Part shown: positions 25,361-33,935 of the stretch, in pieces
Position numbering within the stretch: the stretch's first letter is position 1
How the letters are laid out: each line of letters begins with the position of its first letter
Origin: Clostridia bacterium
GTDB taxonomy: Bacteria; Bacillota; Clostridia; Christensenellales; CAG-138
Assembly: GCA_017416425.1 (NCBI GenBank)
Contig: JAFQCL010000021.1
Span: forward strand, 1-64,000
Direction: 5' to 3'
DNA: 64,000 nucleotides
Notes under the pieces: generated by a model
Databases searched by the model: none
What the model was told of the DNA's origin: nothing
Seen by the model: only the letters and a program-made list of their open reading frames with translations
Translations under genes and position numbers: made by a program

Positions 25361-26461
25361 TTATTTAAACGTTATGCTGTTGTTAAGCACTATGGTGCTA
25401 TAGAGGAACAGCACATCCTGATCGTCGAATTCTATCCAGTTATCCAGCATATTGCTTGATATGTAGCGGATATCCACTATGGTCGTCTTTGCGTAGCCAG
25501 CTGCAAGGAGAGGGGCTATGCTGCTTCCAAAGGAATCCCTGAATATTATGAGCTCCTTTTCGGTAGTAGAGTTTGGATTTTCGATGGTGATGAGCGACTT
25601 GGAGCCGGACAGAAATATTTCATAAGCATCCTGACCATGGGCTTTTTCAAGGTCGTACATGGGCATGTAGGATTCCGTTTCAAAGTCATACACTATGCAC
25701 GAATCCAGTATGTCGCTGCTTAGATAGTGCAGCGTTTCTCCGGGTATGGGGAGGGCGGCCTGGCCATAATATACGCCATAAAACGGTACATCGAGCGTAT
25801 TTTGCTTATAATCATCAGGGAGAGTCGTTCCCATGGCATCGGCAAGCTTTAAAGCTACATCGACTATACATTCCTGACGCCAATGGGTATCGGTTTTATA
25901 GTAATCGGACAGCGTAAGAAGTTCCATTATGTCGATGTACTCCATGAATGCAGTCTGCTGCCTGAAGGAGTTTACAAATTCATCATAGTCTATGCTCGGA
26001 TATCCACTTACTGCGGCCATGAAATAGTTTTTGTCGGGCACAAGGGAGAAATATATGCTTGCATCGGTGCCGTTTAGATATTTATCGCATATAAACTTGA
26101 ATTTTTGAGCGGCAGACGCAAGTGAATCTTCATTTACGGGGAATTCCAGCTTTGAAGCATAGCTGTCTTTAAAGTAAATATCATTGTTGTCAGCTTGCTG
26201 AAACAGGTAGTATACGGAGAGCGCCTTAATTGTTCTTAGTGTATCGCGAATAGGAAATTGATCGGTCGTATACTCCTCAAATTTCGACATAAATTCACCC
26301 GAAATAAGGGTATCTGCGTTAAGCTCCGGAAAAGAGGCAAGCGGTCTGCGCTCACTTTCGGATATTTCATCAGAAGGCTTAATTATGCACCAGGCGAAGA
26401 ATCCAAAAAGGATAGCGCCAATGAGACAAACGGTTACTATGTCCTTAAGCTTTGTTATCAT
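25361..26461 (-). CDS. DHHW/AlgX-like cell-surface acetylation protein
   Basis: A 366-residue protein with one N-terminal membrane anchor (about residues 5-27) and an extracellular SGNH-like domain. Motifs are YKTDTHWRQECIV (the DHHW-type Asp-His) and IFRDSFGSSIAPLLA (Ser nucleophile region). Such proteins work with an MBOAT acyltransferase to O-acetylate surface polysaccharides, and an MBOAT gene lies directly upstream. The start ATG at 26461 is the terminal ATG of repeat copy 4; upstream in-frame ATGs lie inside the repeat. The target polymer is unknown. Confidence 0.85.
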   Translation of the reverse strand: MITKLKDIVTVCLIGAILFGFFAWCIIKPSDEISESERRPLASFPELNADTLISGEFMSKFEEYTTDQFPIRDTLRTIKALSVYYLFQQADNNDIYFKDSYASKLEFPVNEDSLASAAQKFKFICDKYLNGTDASIYFSLVPDKNYFMAAVSGYPSIDYDEFVNSFRQQTAFMEYIDIMELLTLSDYYKTDTHWRQECIVDVALKLADAMGTTLPDDYKQNTLDVPFYGVYYGQAALPIPGETLHYLSSDILDSCIVYDFETESYMPMYDLEKAHGQDAYEIFLSGSKSLITIENPNSTTEKELIIFRDSFGSSIAPLLAAGYAKTTIVDIRYISSNMLDNWIEFDDQDVLFLYSTIVLNNSITFK

Positions 26462-26563
26462 AGATATAACCATAACTTTCACATAATGAAAGTTTCCTTT
26501 CTTATGGAATTGGTACAGGCTTTGCGTTTGAGCAAAACATGGTTTGAAAATTTGTTTTCAAAC
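26462..26563 (-). repeat. Start-codon repeat, copy 4 (between MBOAT and DHHW genes)
   Basis: A strong copy. The 5' arms GTTTGAAAA and TTTTCAAAC are perfect and separated by four bases. Next come CCATGTTTTG, a middle GTTTTGC...CGCAAAGC pair, CCAATTCCATAAGAAAGGA, the hairpin arms ACTTTCA/TGAAAGT, ATGGTTATATCT, and the DHHW start ATG. It begins 18 bases after the MBOAT stop. Confidence 0.85.
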
Positions 26564-26580
26564 TTCCGTCACAGGCAATG

Positions 26581-27984
26581 CTAAAACCTGAAGTACAGGA
26601 AGGGGTTAAACGAGCCATCGACAAGGTATGCTGTCGCAATGATAAGAAGCGCTGCCAGCACAAAAGGCTCGGCCATGTTCAATAGTTTAGCTCCAAAGGG
26701 GCTCTTTTCCTTTATGGAGCAAATCGCATTTTTAATAAGCGGAGTAGCGCCGATAACACCGATTATAAGTATCAAAGCATAGCTTCTAAAGTAATACACG
26801 CTTTCTGCCGAGATAAGCGGCAGATCGCCTGCTCCAAACAGCGAGCCTATGCAGGTTATTGCGCTTTTTACACTTGTTGAATCGAATAATATGAAGCTGA
26901 ATACAACGAATATAAGCACATAGACGTGCCGGAGCACCTTTGTTTTATCGAGCAGCTTTAAGAGGAACAGCTTTTCCATCATAAGCAGCACCGCAAACAG
27001 CAATCCCCAAAGTACAAAGTTCCATGCGGCTCCATGCCAGAGCCCGGTGAGCATCCATACGACGAATATGTTAAATATCCAGCGGAGTTTGCCTACGCGA
27101 TTGCCGCCAAGGGGGATGTATACATAATCGCGGAACCAAGAGCCGAGCGATATATGCCAGCGCCTCCAGAATTCGGTTATGCTCTTTGAAATATAGGGGT
27201 AGTTGAAGTTTTCGATGAAATCAAACCCGAGTATTTTGCCAAGACCTATGGCCATATCGCTGTAGCCTGAGAAATCGAAGTATATGTGAAGCACATACGC
27301 TATGGCGTAAAGCCAAACAAAGAGTACGGATTGTTCGCAAGAAGCCTTGAATGTGCTGCAAAGTTCTCCTAATGTGTTCGCGATCAAAACCTTTTTCGCA
27401 ACGCCGATTATGAACCTTCTCGTGCCAAGGGAAACCTTTTCTATGCTGTGAGTCCTTGATTCAAGCTGCTTTGCAACATCGGAATACCTTACTATCGGGC
27501 CTGCTATGAGCTGTGGGAACATGGCTACATAGGCCGCAAGGTTTATGAAATTTTTCTGAGCCTTTACATTCCCTCGATACACATCCACAGTATAGCTTAG
27601 TATTTGGAATGTATAAAAGCTTATACCTATCGGAAGCGCTATATTTAAAAGCTGTATCGACAAGCCTGTCAGCGCGCTGAAGTTTTCAATGAAAAAGTCC
27701 GCGTATTTGCAGTAGCCAAGCAGTCCCAGGCTAAAAACAACGGATAGCGTTAAAAATAGCTTTGAAAGCTTTTTGCCCTGATATTTTTCTATGAGAAGCC
27801 CAAGCACATAGCCCTGAATTATGGCGGCTATCATGAATATCAGATACTTTGGCTCTCCCCATCCGTAAAATAGAAGGCTGGACAGGAGCAATATGGTGTT
27901 TTTAAACCGCTTTGGCACTAAAAAGTACACAAGCAGCACACACGGAAGAAAATAATACAGAAACGGTATGCTGGAAAATACCAT
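26581..27984 (-). CDS. MBOAT-family O-acyltransferase
   Basis: A 467-residue polytopic protein with about 11 membrane segments. It carries the DltB/AlgI-type signatures SFYTFQILSYTVDVYRG, FPQLIAGPIVRYSD, DFSGYSDMAIGLG, ITEFWRRWHISLG and GLWHGAAWNF, with the catalytic His in WHG. It transfers acetyl groups across the membrane to surface polymers, together with the DHHW protein encoded next. No Dlt genes are nearby, so teichoic-acid D-alanylation is less likely. Confidence 0.93.
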   Translation of the reverse strand: MVFSSIPFLYYFLPCVLLVYFLVPKRFKNTILLLSSLLFYGWGEPKYLIFMIAAIIQGYVLGLLIEKYQGKKLSKLFLTLSVVFSLGLLGYCKYADFFIENFSALTGLSIQLLNIALPIGISFYTFQILSYTVDVYRGNVKAQKNFINLAAYVAMFPQLIAGPIVRYSDVAKQLESRTHSIEKVSLGTRRFIIGVAKKVLIANTLGELCSTFKASCEQSVLFVWLYAIAYVLHIYFDFSGYSDMAIGLGKILGFDFIENFNYPYISKSITEFWRRWHISLGSWFRDYVYIPLGGNRVGKLRWIFNIFVVWMLTGLWHGAAWNFVLWGLLFAVLLMMEKLFLLKLLDKTKVLRHVYVLIFVVFSFILFDSTSVKSAITCIGSLFGAGDLPLISAESVYYFRSYALILIIGVIGATPLIKNAICSIKEKSPFGAKLLNMAEPFVLAALLIIATAYLVDGSFNPFLYFRF

Positions 27985-28017
27985 AAGCTACTCCTGCCTT
28001 TCCTTAATAGCTATAAA

Positions 28018-28623
28018 TTAAGCGAATGTTTCCTCGATTACAAGCTCTGCCGACTCAAAGGTTTCAACAACTCTGGTCTTAAAGGTATTGATGATATCGG
28101 TATGACCAAACGCGGATACTACATAATCCCCAATGGTGAATACGACAAGTATCTCCGGGGAACCGCACAGCCACTGGCGGTCAGCAAGATTAGCCTTAAT
28201 GGAATCGGCAACGGTACTGACGTTGGCAGCATCGGTAACATGGAACGCACCGCCTGTAAAGGTATTGGCATTCATCATATGAAGCAGGGAAGCCGCGTCA
28301 TCGATAAGGGCAGCGGATGAAGCGGGAAGACCGAGCGTAGCGTCAAGACCTTCGGTATCTTCAACGCCGTACTTGCCGGGACCCTCCATGTTCATGTTTT
28401 CCTCGTTAAAGTCGCCGCCGGCGGCAGGGAACTTATCTTCCTCAGCATAGCTGTCCCATACCTTTGTAAGAAGCTCCACAGCGCTTTCAACGCCGATATC
28501 GGTAGTACCGGGGTCTTCAACGTTGCCGGGCTGCTGGGAAGCATCGGGGTTTTCGGGGGTATCACATGCCATAAATGCGAATACCATAAGCGCGGTGAGT
28601 AATAAAGCTACGATCCTTTTCAT
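28018..28623 (-). CDS. Conserved lipoprotein of unknown function
   Basis: A 201-residue secreted lipoprotein. The signal peptide is followed by the lipobox FMAC (Cys20) and a linker rich in D, P, G and Q. The folded part (about 45-195) includes WDSYAEEDKFPAAGGD, MHMMNANTFTGGA and GDYVVSAFG. Similar gut-bacterial proteins are sometimes named 'bacteriocin transport accessory protein' in databases, but I see no basis for that function. It lies 20 bases after the anti-sigma gene and is probably in the same operon. Confidence 0.75.
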   Translation of the reverse strand: MKRIVALLLTALMVFAFMACDTPENPDASQQPGNVEDPGTTDIGVESAVELLTKVWDSYAEEDKFPAAGGDFNEENMNMEGPGKYGVEDTEGLDATLGLPASSAALIDDAASLLHMMNANTFTGGAFHVTDAANVSTVADSIKANLADRQWLCGSPEILVVFTIGDYVVSAFGHTDIINTFKTRVVETFESAELVIEETFA

Positions 28624-28643
28624 AATTTACCTCCATATTGGAT

Positions 28644-29192
28644 TTATTTTTGTGTTCTTATCGACCAGGTGCTGCTGCCGCTATTATACATAAGTTCGAG
28701 CAGGTAGCCTGCCTTCAAACCATCAACAGTCATTTCAAAGCGACTATCGGAGGGCTTGGTAGTGACCGCCCAGTTTATGGTTACATCCGTATCAGCTTCG
28801 AAATGGTCTCCTTCGTAGAGGAAATTGCCTGTCTTTTCATCAAAGACCTGCATCGTGCCCGAGGTTATGGTAATCACAGTTTTGTTCTTTACGCTTATCT
28901 CGAGCGGGATGGTGAAGGTTATCAGGTTATCTCTCGGTATTCTAGCAAAGGTTACGGGGTCGGCCAGCACCAGGGGCTGAACTCCGATGGGCGTGCCATC
29001 TATGGTGATCTGTATCTGCTGCGCGTTACTTGCCATAAACGCAATGGAAACGGCGAATACAAAGCAGGCGGCGATGGCGATCAAGGCGGTCATGGGCCCG
29101 GATCTTCTCTTTCTTTCGGGCATTTTATCAGCCGCTTCAATCAAGTCAGCATCTATTCCCGAAAGCTTCTGTAAGAGCTCATCTCCTCTCAT
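28644..29192 (-). CDS. Putative anti-sigma factor, single-pass membrane protein
   Basis: A 182-residue protein. The cytoplasmic N-terminus (about 1-32) has LLQKLSGIDADLIEAADKMPERKRR, then one membrane helix (about 34-54), then an extracytoplasmic domain of about 125 residues with beta-rich character. The ATG at 29192 overlaps the sigma-factor stop (ATGA), and AAGGAGG lies inside the sigma gene. Position and topology indicate a sigma-factor antagonist; no zinc-binding ZAS motif is seen. The sensed signal is unknown. Confidence 0.72.
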   Translation of the reverse strand: MRGDELLQKLSGIDADLIEAADKMPERKRRSGPMTALIAIAACFVFAVSIAFMASNAQQIQITIDGTPIGVQPLVLADPVTFARIPRDNLITFTIPLEISVKNKTVITITSGTMQVFDEKTGNFLYEGDHFEADTDVTINWAVTTKPSDSRFEMTVDGLKAGYLLELMYNSGSSTWSIRTQK

Positions 29193-29758
29193 AGGGTGTA
29201 GCCCTCCTTTATAAGGTAGTTCCGAAGGTCGTTTCGGACTCTGAAAAGCAAGGATTTTACCTTGCTTTCGCTCATGGAAAAGCGCTTTGAGACGGAAGCT
29301 ATGGACTCCATATACCAGTATCGTCTTATAAACACATTGCGGCGCTCCTGGGGAAGCGTGCGCAGAAATGAGCTGATGGCTTCGCCAAGTATTATGCCAT
29401 CCACCTGACCCTCGGTGTCGCTCGGGGATGGTATGCATTGCTCCATTTCGTCCGTAAGCTCCACAAGCAGCGCGCTTCGTTTGGTACGGTTTCTTTTTCT
29501 ACAGCAATCAAGGGCTATGTTTCGGGTTATCCTTGCAAGGAACGCAAAGAGGTATGTGTGCGGTTCATGGGGCGGAATAAGGTTCCATGCTTCCATGTAA
29601 GTGTCGTTTTCACATTCCTCGGCGGTTGCCGGATCATCCAGTATACTGTTTGCCAGATTGCGAAGCTTTGCGCCGTACTTGCATGCAGTGCTAAAAAGTG
29701 CTGTTTCATCTCGGGCGAGATACAACTCTACGATACGGTAATCTTCCAAAGCCTTCAT
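29189..29758 (-). CDS. ECF-type RNA polymerase sigma factor
   Basis: A 189-residue sigma-70 family protein with region 2 (about 20-90: ILDDPATAEECENDTYMEAW, then FLARITRNIALDCCRKR) and region 4 (about 128-185: SFLRTLPQERRNVFIRRYW, MSESKVKSLLFRVRNDLR). It lacks regions 1 and 3, as expected for ECF sigma factors. AAGGAG precedes the ATG. The regulon is unknown; the operon includes the anti-sigma and lipoprotein genes. Confidence 0.92.
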   Translation of the reverse strand: MKALEDYRIVELYLARDETALFSTACKYGAKLRNLANSILDDPATAEECENDTYMEAWNLIPPHEPHTYLFAFLARITRNIALDCCRKRNRTKRSALLVELTDEMEQCIPSPSDTEGQVDGIILGEAISSFLRTLPQERRNVFIRRYWYMESIASVSKRFSMSESKVKSLLFRVRNDLRNYLIKEGYTL

Positions 29759-29893
29759 CTCCTTTCATCGTCCTAAAGGCCTTCACCCTATAAAGCGTCA
29801 ACAATGTTTGTTTCGTTGCAAATAATTAAAAAATTTTTAATATAAAGTTTTGCTGCTGTTTTAAACTTAAAGATCGATCTACAAATAGAAAAA

Positions 29894-29919
29894 CCAAGAG
29901 TATTTTTAAATACTCCTGG
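29894..29919 (-). terminator. Terminator of the rplU-prp-rpmA operon
   Basis: Minus-strand arms CCAGGAGTATTT and AAATACTCTTGG, then TTTTTCTATTT, about 100 bases after rpmA. The 29759-30019 stretch otherwise holds only AT-rich sequence. Confidence 0.75.
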
Positions 29920-30019
29920 CTTACTTTAATTATGCTTCTTATAAAGTGACCTATAAAAGCTTTGATATATGCGGCCACCTATAAATGTCATATCCATTTT
30001 ATCAATGTAAATACGTGAA

Positions 30020-30310
30020 TTATGCATTTACAGCTTCTGCTTCGGGATATACGCTTACAGTCCTACGGCGCTTTTTGATCTCAAAGCGAACGATTCCGTC
30101 TGCTGTCGCAAACAGTGTGTCATCTTTGCCAATGCCTACATTGGTGCCAGGATGGAAATGCGTACCGCGCTGCCTGACAAGAATGTTGCCGGCAAGAACA
30201 AACTGACCATCCGCACGCTTGGGTCCAAGGCGCTTAGATTCGCTGTCTCGACCGTTACGTGAGCTACCAACACCCTTTTTATGAGCAAAAAGTTGCAGAT
30301 TCATCATCAT
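30020..30310 (-). CDS. rpmA: 50S ribosomal protein L27, with cleavable pre-sequence
   Basis: A 96-residue protein. The N-terminus [13 protein letters not shown] contains the Firmicutes pre-sequence NLQLF, cut by the Prp protease to expose AHKKG. The body has [15 protein letters not shown] and [16 protein letters not shown]. Three tandem ATG codons (30310, 30307, 30304) are possible starts; GGAGG is upstream. The prp gene is immediately upstream, as expected. obg does not follow. Confidence 0.95.
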   Translation of the reverse strand: MMMNLQLFAHKKGVGSSRNGRDSESKRLGPKRADGQFVLAGNILVRQRGTHFHPGTNVGIGKDDTLFATADGIVRFEIKKRRRTVSVYPEAEAVNA

Positions 30311-30314
30311 CGTG

Positions 30315-30644
30315 TTACACCTCCCTTTCAATAATCTTGAGGTTGTTTGCATAGCTTAGGGCTATGCTCTTAAGTCCTAATAACATTGTTTCGAATAATA
30401 TTTCCGCAAGGCTCCAATCGCTGTCCGCTATGGCGCTGTCAAGCATGCAATACATGTAGCCTTCCTCTATAACGCAAGCAATGTCAAGGTTTAAATGCTC
30501 AGAAAGCCCAAGCACACATGTTTGCGCTATTGCGGATATCGCACTGCATACTATATCGGAACCGTATTCGGCAAATTCGGTGTGCCCCGTAATCTCAAAG
30601 CCTACACATCTGCCGCCGCTTCTGGAAATAATTGCTTCTGTCAT
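30315..30644 (-). CDS. prp: Ribosomal-processing cysteine protease Prp
   Basis: A 109-residue protein (YsxB family). The catalytic His is in [11 protein letters not shown] (about residue 21) and the catalytic Cys in [12 protein letters not shown] (about residue 33). It removes the N-terminal extension of L27, whose gene lies four bases downstream. It is eight bases after rplU in the standard rplU-prp-rpmA order. Confidence 0.93.
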   Translation of the reverse strand: MTEAIISRSGGRCVGFEITGHTEFAEYGSDIVCSAISAIAQTCVLGLSEHLNLDIACVIEEGYMYCMLDSAIADSDWSLAEILFETMLLGLKSIALSYANNLKIIEREV

Positions 30645-30652
30645 ATCCGATC

Positions 30653-30955
30653 TTAGCCGATCGATGTGATCTTGACCTTGGTGTAAGGCTGACGATGACC
30701 GGTCTTTTTGCGATAGTTCTTCTTGGGCTTATACTTGAAGACGATGACCTTCTTGCCTTTGCCATGCTCAAGAACCTCCGCGATTGCAGCAACGCCCTTT
30801 ACTATGGGAGTTCCAATAACGGTGTCATCGCCGCAAAGCATCAACACTTCAAAGGAAACGGTCTCGCCAACGTTCTTATCGAGCTTTTCGATCATGATCT
30901 CATCGCCAACGCTGACCTTATACTGCTTACCTCCGGTACGAATAATTGCGTACAT
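30653..30955 (-). CDS. rplU: 50S ribosomal protein L21
   Basis: A 100-residue protein with [19 protein letters not shown] at the start and the C-terminal [29 protein letters not shown] lies before the ATG. The leader between promoter and gene (30956-31042) contains several short inverted repeats; Firmicutes often carry an L21 autoregulatory leader here, but I could not confirm that motif. Confidence 0.96.
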   Translation of the reverse strand: MYAIIRTGGKQYKVSVGDEIMIEKLDKNVGETVSFEVLMLCGDDTVIGTPIVKGVAAIAEVLEHGKGKKVIVFKYKPKKNYRKKTGHRQPYTKVKITSIG

Positions 30956-31042
30956 TCGGATTTCCTCCTAATTTACATACTCGCCTACGCTCGGTGCTGC
31001 TTTGGGCATCTTAAAAACCGTCGCAGAGCGGCTTACCATCGC

Positions 31043-31071
31043 ATAGTAGCATAATTTGAACTCCATGTCAA
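31043..31071 (-). promoter_or_regulatory. Promoter of the rplU operon
   Basis: TTGACA (31071-31066) and TACTAT (31048-31043) separated by 17 bases. The leader is about 80 bases. Confidence 0.65.
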
Positions 31072-31124
31072 CGTCATAGCGCAATATATTTGCGTTTATT
31101 GCAGGCTTTTTAGGAAAAACATCG

Positions 31125-31153
31125 TTGTTTGCGTGTTAATTCCGTATTATAAT
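31125..31153 (+). promoter_or_regulatory. Promoter for the DNA glycosylase gene
   Basis: TTGTTT (31125-31130) and TATAAT (31148-31153) spaced 17, divergent from the rplU promoter. Confidence 0.55.
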
Positions 31154-31189
31154 ATCCACTGCTAATATTATAGCACATGAGGTGATGGT

Positions 31190-32053
31190 GTGAACTATTC
31201 TTTGATCGAAAACGGAGTGATACTTCACAATATAAAATGCTTCAACCTTGATCTGTCGTGCGATTGCGGGCAGGCTTTTCGTTGGAAGCATGTAGAGGGT
31301 GAAGGCTGGCATGGAGTTATAGGGGCAAGGTCTGCGCTGCTTCGTCAGGAGGGCAGCGATATAATGATTAAGCCCTGCTCGAAAGAGGATATCCCTTTTT
31401 GGCGTTACTATCTTGATCTTGACAGGGACTACGAGGCCATAGAGAATATGGTAGCGAGCGACCCGGTGCTGGGCGTGTGCATGGAAAAGGCATCGGGCAT
31501 ACGCTTATTTAATCAGCCGCCATTTGAAGCGCTCATTTCATTTATTATATCGGCCAATAATAACATAAAGCGGATATCCGGCATAATAGCAAGACTGTGT
31601 GAGCTTTGCGGCGAAAAATTGAGCGATGGGGCTTATGCCTTTCCAACTCCCGAGGCCATAGCAGACCTTACAGTGGAGCAGCTTAGCGCGATAGGCGCGG
31701 GCTATAGATCGCCTTATATTATCGATACGGCTCGGCGCATCGCGGATGGGTATGATCTTTTGGCGCTTAAAGATATGCCGCTTTTTGATGCGAGAAAGGA
31801 GCTGTTGAGCTTTAAGGGCGTGGGCCTTAAGGTCGCTGATTGTGTTCTTTTATTTTCGCTGGGGCACTTTAATGCGTTCCCTATGGATGTATGGATGAAC
31901 AGGGCTATGGATGAGCTGTATTTTGGCGGAAAAAGACCCGATAAAAAGCAGCTCGAGCAGGCTATAAATGCGCTGGGTGAATATTCCGGTATCGTGCAGC
32001 AATACATATTCCACTACGCAAGGATGACAAAGCTTGGTGTGGCAAAAAAATAA
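31190..32053 (+). CDS. ogg: 8-oxoguanine DNA glycosylase (OGG1-like)
   Basis: A 287-residue base-excision-repair enzyme removing 8-oxoguanine. An N-terminal OGG1-type domain (LSCDCGQAFRWK, residues about 20-32) precedes the helix-hairpin-helix/GPD core: ISANNNIKRISGII, LLSFKGVGLKVADCVLLFSLGHFNAFPMDVW, where VGLKVADC holds the catalytic Lys. The start is GTG, with GAGGTGAT upstream. A terminator follows. Confidence 0.9.
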   Translation: MNYSLIENGVILHNIKCFNLDLSCDCGQAFRWKHVEGEGWHGVIGARSALLRQEGSDIMIKPCSKEDIPFWRYYLDLDRDYEAIENMVASDPVLGVCMEKASGIRLFNQPPFEALISFIISANNNIKRISGIIARLCELCGEKLSDGAYAFPTPEAIADLTVEQLSAIGAGYRSPYIIDTARRIADGYDLLALKDMPLFDARKELLSFKGVGLKVADCVLLFSLGHFNAFPMDVWMNRAMDELYFGGKRPDKKQLEQAINALGEYSGIVQQYIFHYARMTKLGVAKK

Positions 32054-32059
32054 AGCGTT

Positions 32060-32090
32060 AAGGCTGAGTCTGCACTTGGCCTTTTATTTT
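32060..32090 (+). terminator. Terminator after the glycosylase gene
   Basis: Arms AAGGC-TG-AGT and ACT-TG-GCCTT around CTGC, followed by a T-rich run. Confidence 0.65.
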
Positions 32091-32161
32091 TGCGTCTATA
32101 AGATTCTGCTTATGTTCAAAAGGAATACACTTTTTGTTTCTATTTTGTCACAATGCAGCGG

Positions 32162-32227
32162 TTGACAGTTTTTAGAAAGGGTGTTACATTATTACTGTGA
32201 TTAGCACTCGAGGTGATTGAGTGCTAA
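32162..32227 (+). promoter_or_regulatory. Heat-shock promoter with CIRCE operator
   Basis: TTGACA (32162-32167), a 17-base spacer and TACATT (32185-32190). The operator is a perfect CIRCE element, TTAGCACTC-N9-GAGTGCTAA at 32201-32227, just downstream of the expected start. HrcA, encoded next, binds it, so the operon is self-repressed and heat-induced. Confidence 0.95.
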
Positions 32228-32300
32228 CAAGTCAGGATGGTGATCTGCACGAGCACGAAAAATGTATTGCTTATATTGCCAGGTAACGGGCAGGATGGTG

Positions 32301-33344
32301 ATGAAAATGAGACTTGATAACAGGAAGATGCAGATACTTCGAGCAATAATAGATGACTACATTTTAAACGCGGTACCGGTGGGCTCAAGAACGATCTCAA
32401 AGCACCCGGGTATAGGTTTATCATCGGCAACCATAAGAAACGAGATGGCTGATCTTGAGGAGCTGGGATATCTTGAGCAGCCCCATCTATCCGCGGGAAG
32501 GATACCTTCTGATAAGGCATTCAGGCTGTATGTAGATGATCTTATGAGCAATGCGGACTTAAACCCCGAGGAGATAAGGGCGGCAAATAATTACCTTAGC
32601 ATGAAGCGGGGAGGTATAGAAGCCGTAGTACGGCAAACGGCCATTGCGCTTTCGGATCTTACCGACTATACTTCGATGGTGCTTTCGCCGCAGCTTAGGG
32701 GTATTCGCTTAAGGCACATACAGATAGTGCCGCTAAGGGAGCTTACCGCCATAGTAATAATCGTGACGGATGCGGGAATTACTAAGAATGCATTTATTCG
32801 CACACCATATAATATGGATGCGGAGCTTTTAGACAGGATATCCAGACGCCTTACGGCGCAGCTGTATGATTGCCGTGTTGTTGATATAGACACAAATAAG
32901 GTCATGGAGTCGCTTTATGAATTCGGAAATAATGTGGACTTCTTTAAGGCGTTGATAAACGGTATCGAGAGCAATCTTGAGGAGGGTTCAAAGCATATCG
33001 AGCTTTCGGGTGCGGGCAATATACTCAGTCACCCTGAATATAACGATGTAGAGCGGGCTAAACACATATTATCCGTGATAGAGGAGCAGGAATCGCTCTA
33101 TAGGGTGCTTAGGGACGCTACTAAAATGGAATTCACGATCACTATAGGCGCGGAAAACGAAAATCCTGGCATGAGGGGATGCAGCATAGTGACCGCGACA
33201 TATCATATGAAGGGAAAGCCCATAGGCTCTATGGGAGTTATAGGGCCAACCAGAATGAATTACGCAAAGGTGCTTGCGATACTTAGGTATATGGGAAGCT
33301 GCCTTAGCGAAACACTAACGAGCATGTTAGAGGAGGATAGCTAG
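32301..33344 (+). CDS. hrcA: Heat-inducible transcription repressor HrcA
   Basis: A 347-residue repressor. The N-terminal winged helix has RKMQILRAIIDDYI, PVGSRTISK and LSSATIRNEMADLEELGYLEQPHLSAGRIPSDKAFR. The dimerisation domain and the GPTRMNYAKV C-terminal part follow. The ATG at 32301 is chosen by family length; further in-frame ATGs exist at 32262 and 32307. It leads hrcA-grpE-dnaK-dnaJ. Confidence 0.94.
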   Translation: MKMRLDNRKMQILRAIIDDYILNAVPVGSRTISKHPGIGLSSATIRNEMADLEELGYLEQPHLSAGRIPSDKAFRLYVDDLMSNADLNPEEIRAANNYLSMKRGGIEAVVRQTAIALSDLTDYTSMVLSPQLRGIRLRHIQIVPLRELTAIVIIVTDAGITKNAFIRTPYNMDAELLDRISRRLTAQLYDCRVVDIDTNKVMESLYEFGNNVDFFKALINGIESNLEEGSKHIELSGAGNILSHPEYNDVERAKHILSVIEEQESLYRVLRDATKMEFTITIGAENENPGMRGCSIVTATYHMKGKPIGSMGVIGPTRMNYAKVLAILRYMGSCLSETLTSMLEEDS

Positions 33345-33890
33345 ATGGCTAACAAGAAGAAACAAAAGAATGCTGCCGACGAAGAAAAAAATGAGCAGGC
33401 GGAGCCCTTAGAGCAGGATGCCTCAGGCGAGAATGACGAGATATCGGCGCTTAAAGCTGAGATAGCCGAGCTTACCGCGCAAAAGGATGCCGCAATAGCC
33501 GGTATGCAGCGCGCTCAGGCGGACTTTATTAATTTTAAACGGCGCAACGCAAGCGTGGCGGCAGATAGCTTTTTGGATGGCGAGATCGAAGTTGTAAACG
33601 CACTGCTTCCTGTGCTGGACGACTTTGAGCGCATGCTTGCCTGTGAGACGACCGATACAGCATATGCCGAAGGCGCCAAAATGGTCTACAGAAGGCTTAC
33701 GGATGAGCTTAAGCGCCTTGGTGTTACTGAAATTTCCTGTGATTGCGCCTTCGACCCCAGACTGCATAACGCTGTCATGATGGAGAAGGCCGAGGATAAA
33801 GAAAGCGGGGCAATAGTTGAAGTGCTTCGCAAGGGCTACATGATGAATAACCGTATAATTCGCCACAGCATGGTGAAAATAGCGGAATAA
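33345..33890 (+). CDS. grpE: Nucleotide exchange factor GrpE
   Basis: A 181-residue cochaperone for DnaK. The charged N-terminus (1-35) leads into a long coiled coil (about 40-90), then the beta domain with FDPRLHNAVMM, GAIVEVLRKGYMMNNRIIRHSMVKIAE. It abuts hrcA without spacing. Confidence 0.95.
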   Translation: MANKKKQKNAADEEKNEQAEPLEQDASGENDEISALKAEIAELTAQKDAAIAGMQRAQADFINFKRRNASVAADSFLDGEIEVVNALLPVLDDFERMLACETTDTAYAEGAKMVYRRLTDELKRLGVTEISCDCAFDPRLHNAVMMEKAEDKESGAIVEVLRKGYMMNNRIIRHSMVKIAE

Positions 33891-33935
33891 GCAATATATA
33901 GATAATAAAGTGTTAATAATTTGGAGGTAAATAAA

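Noticed and set aside
30956..31042. L21 leader RNA upstream of rplU
   Set aside because: A leader exists, but the specific conserved motif could not be confirmed by eye.
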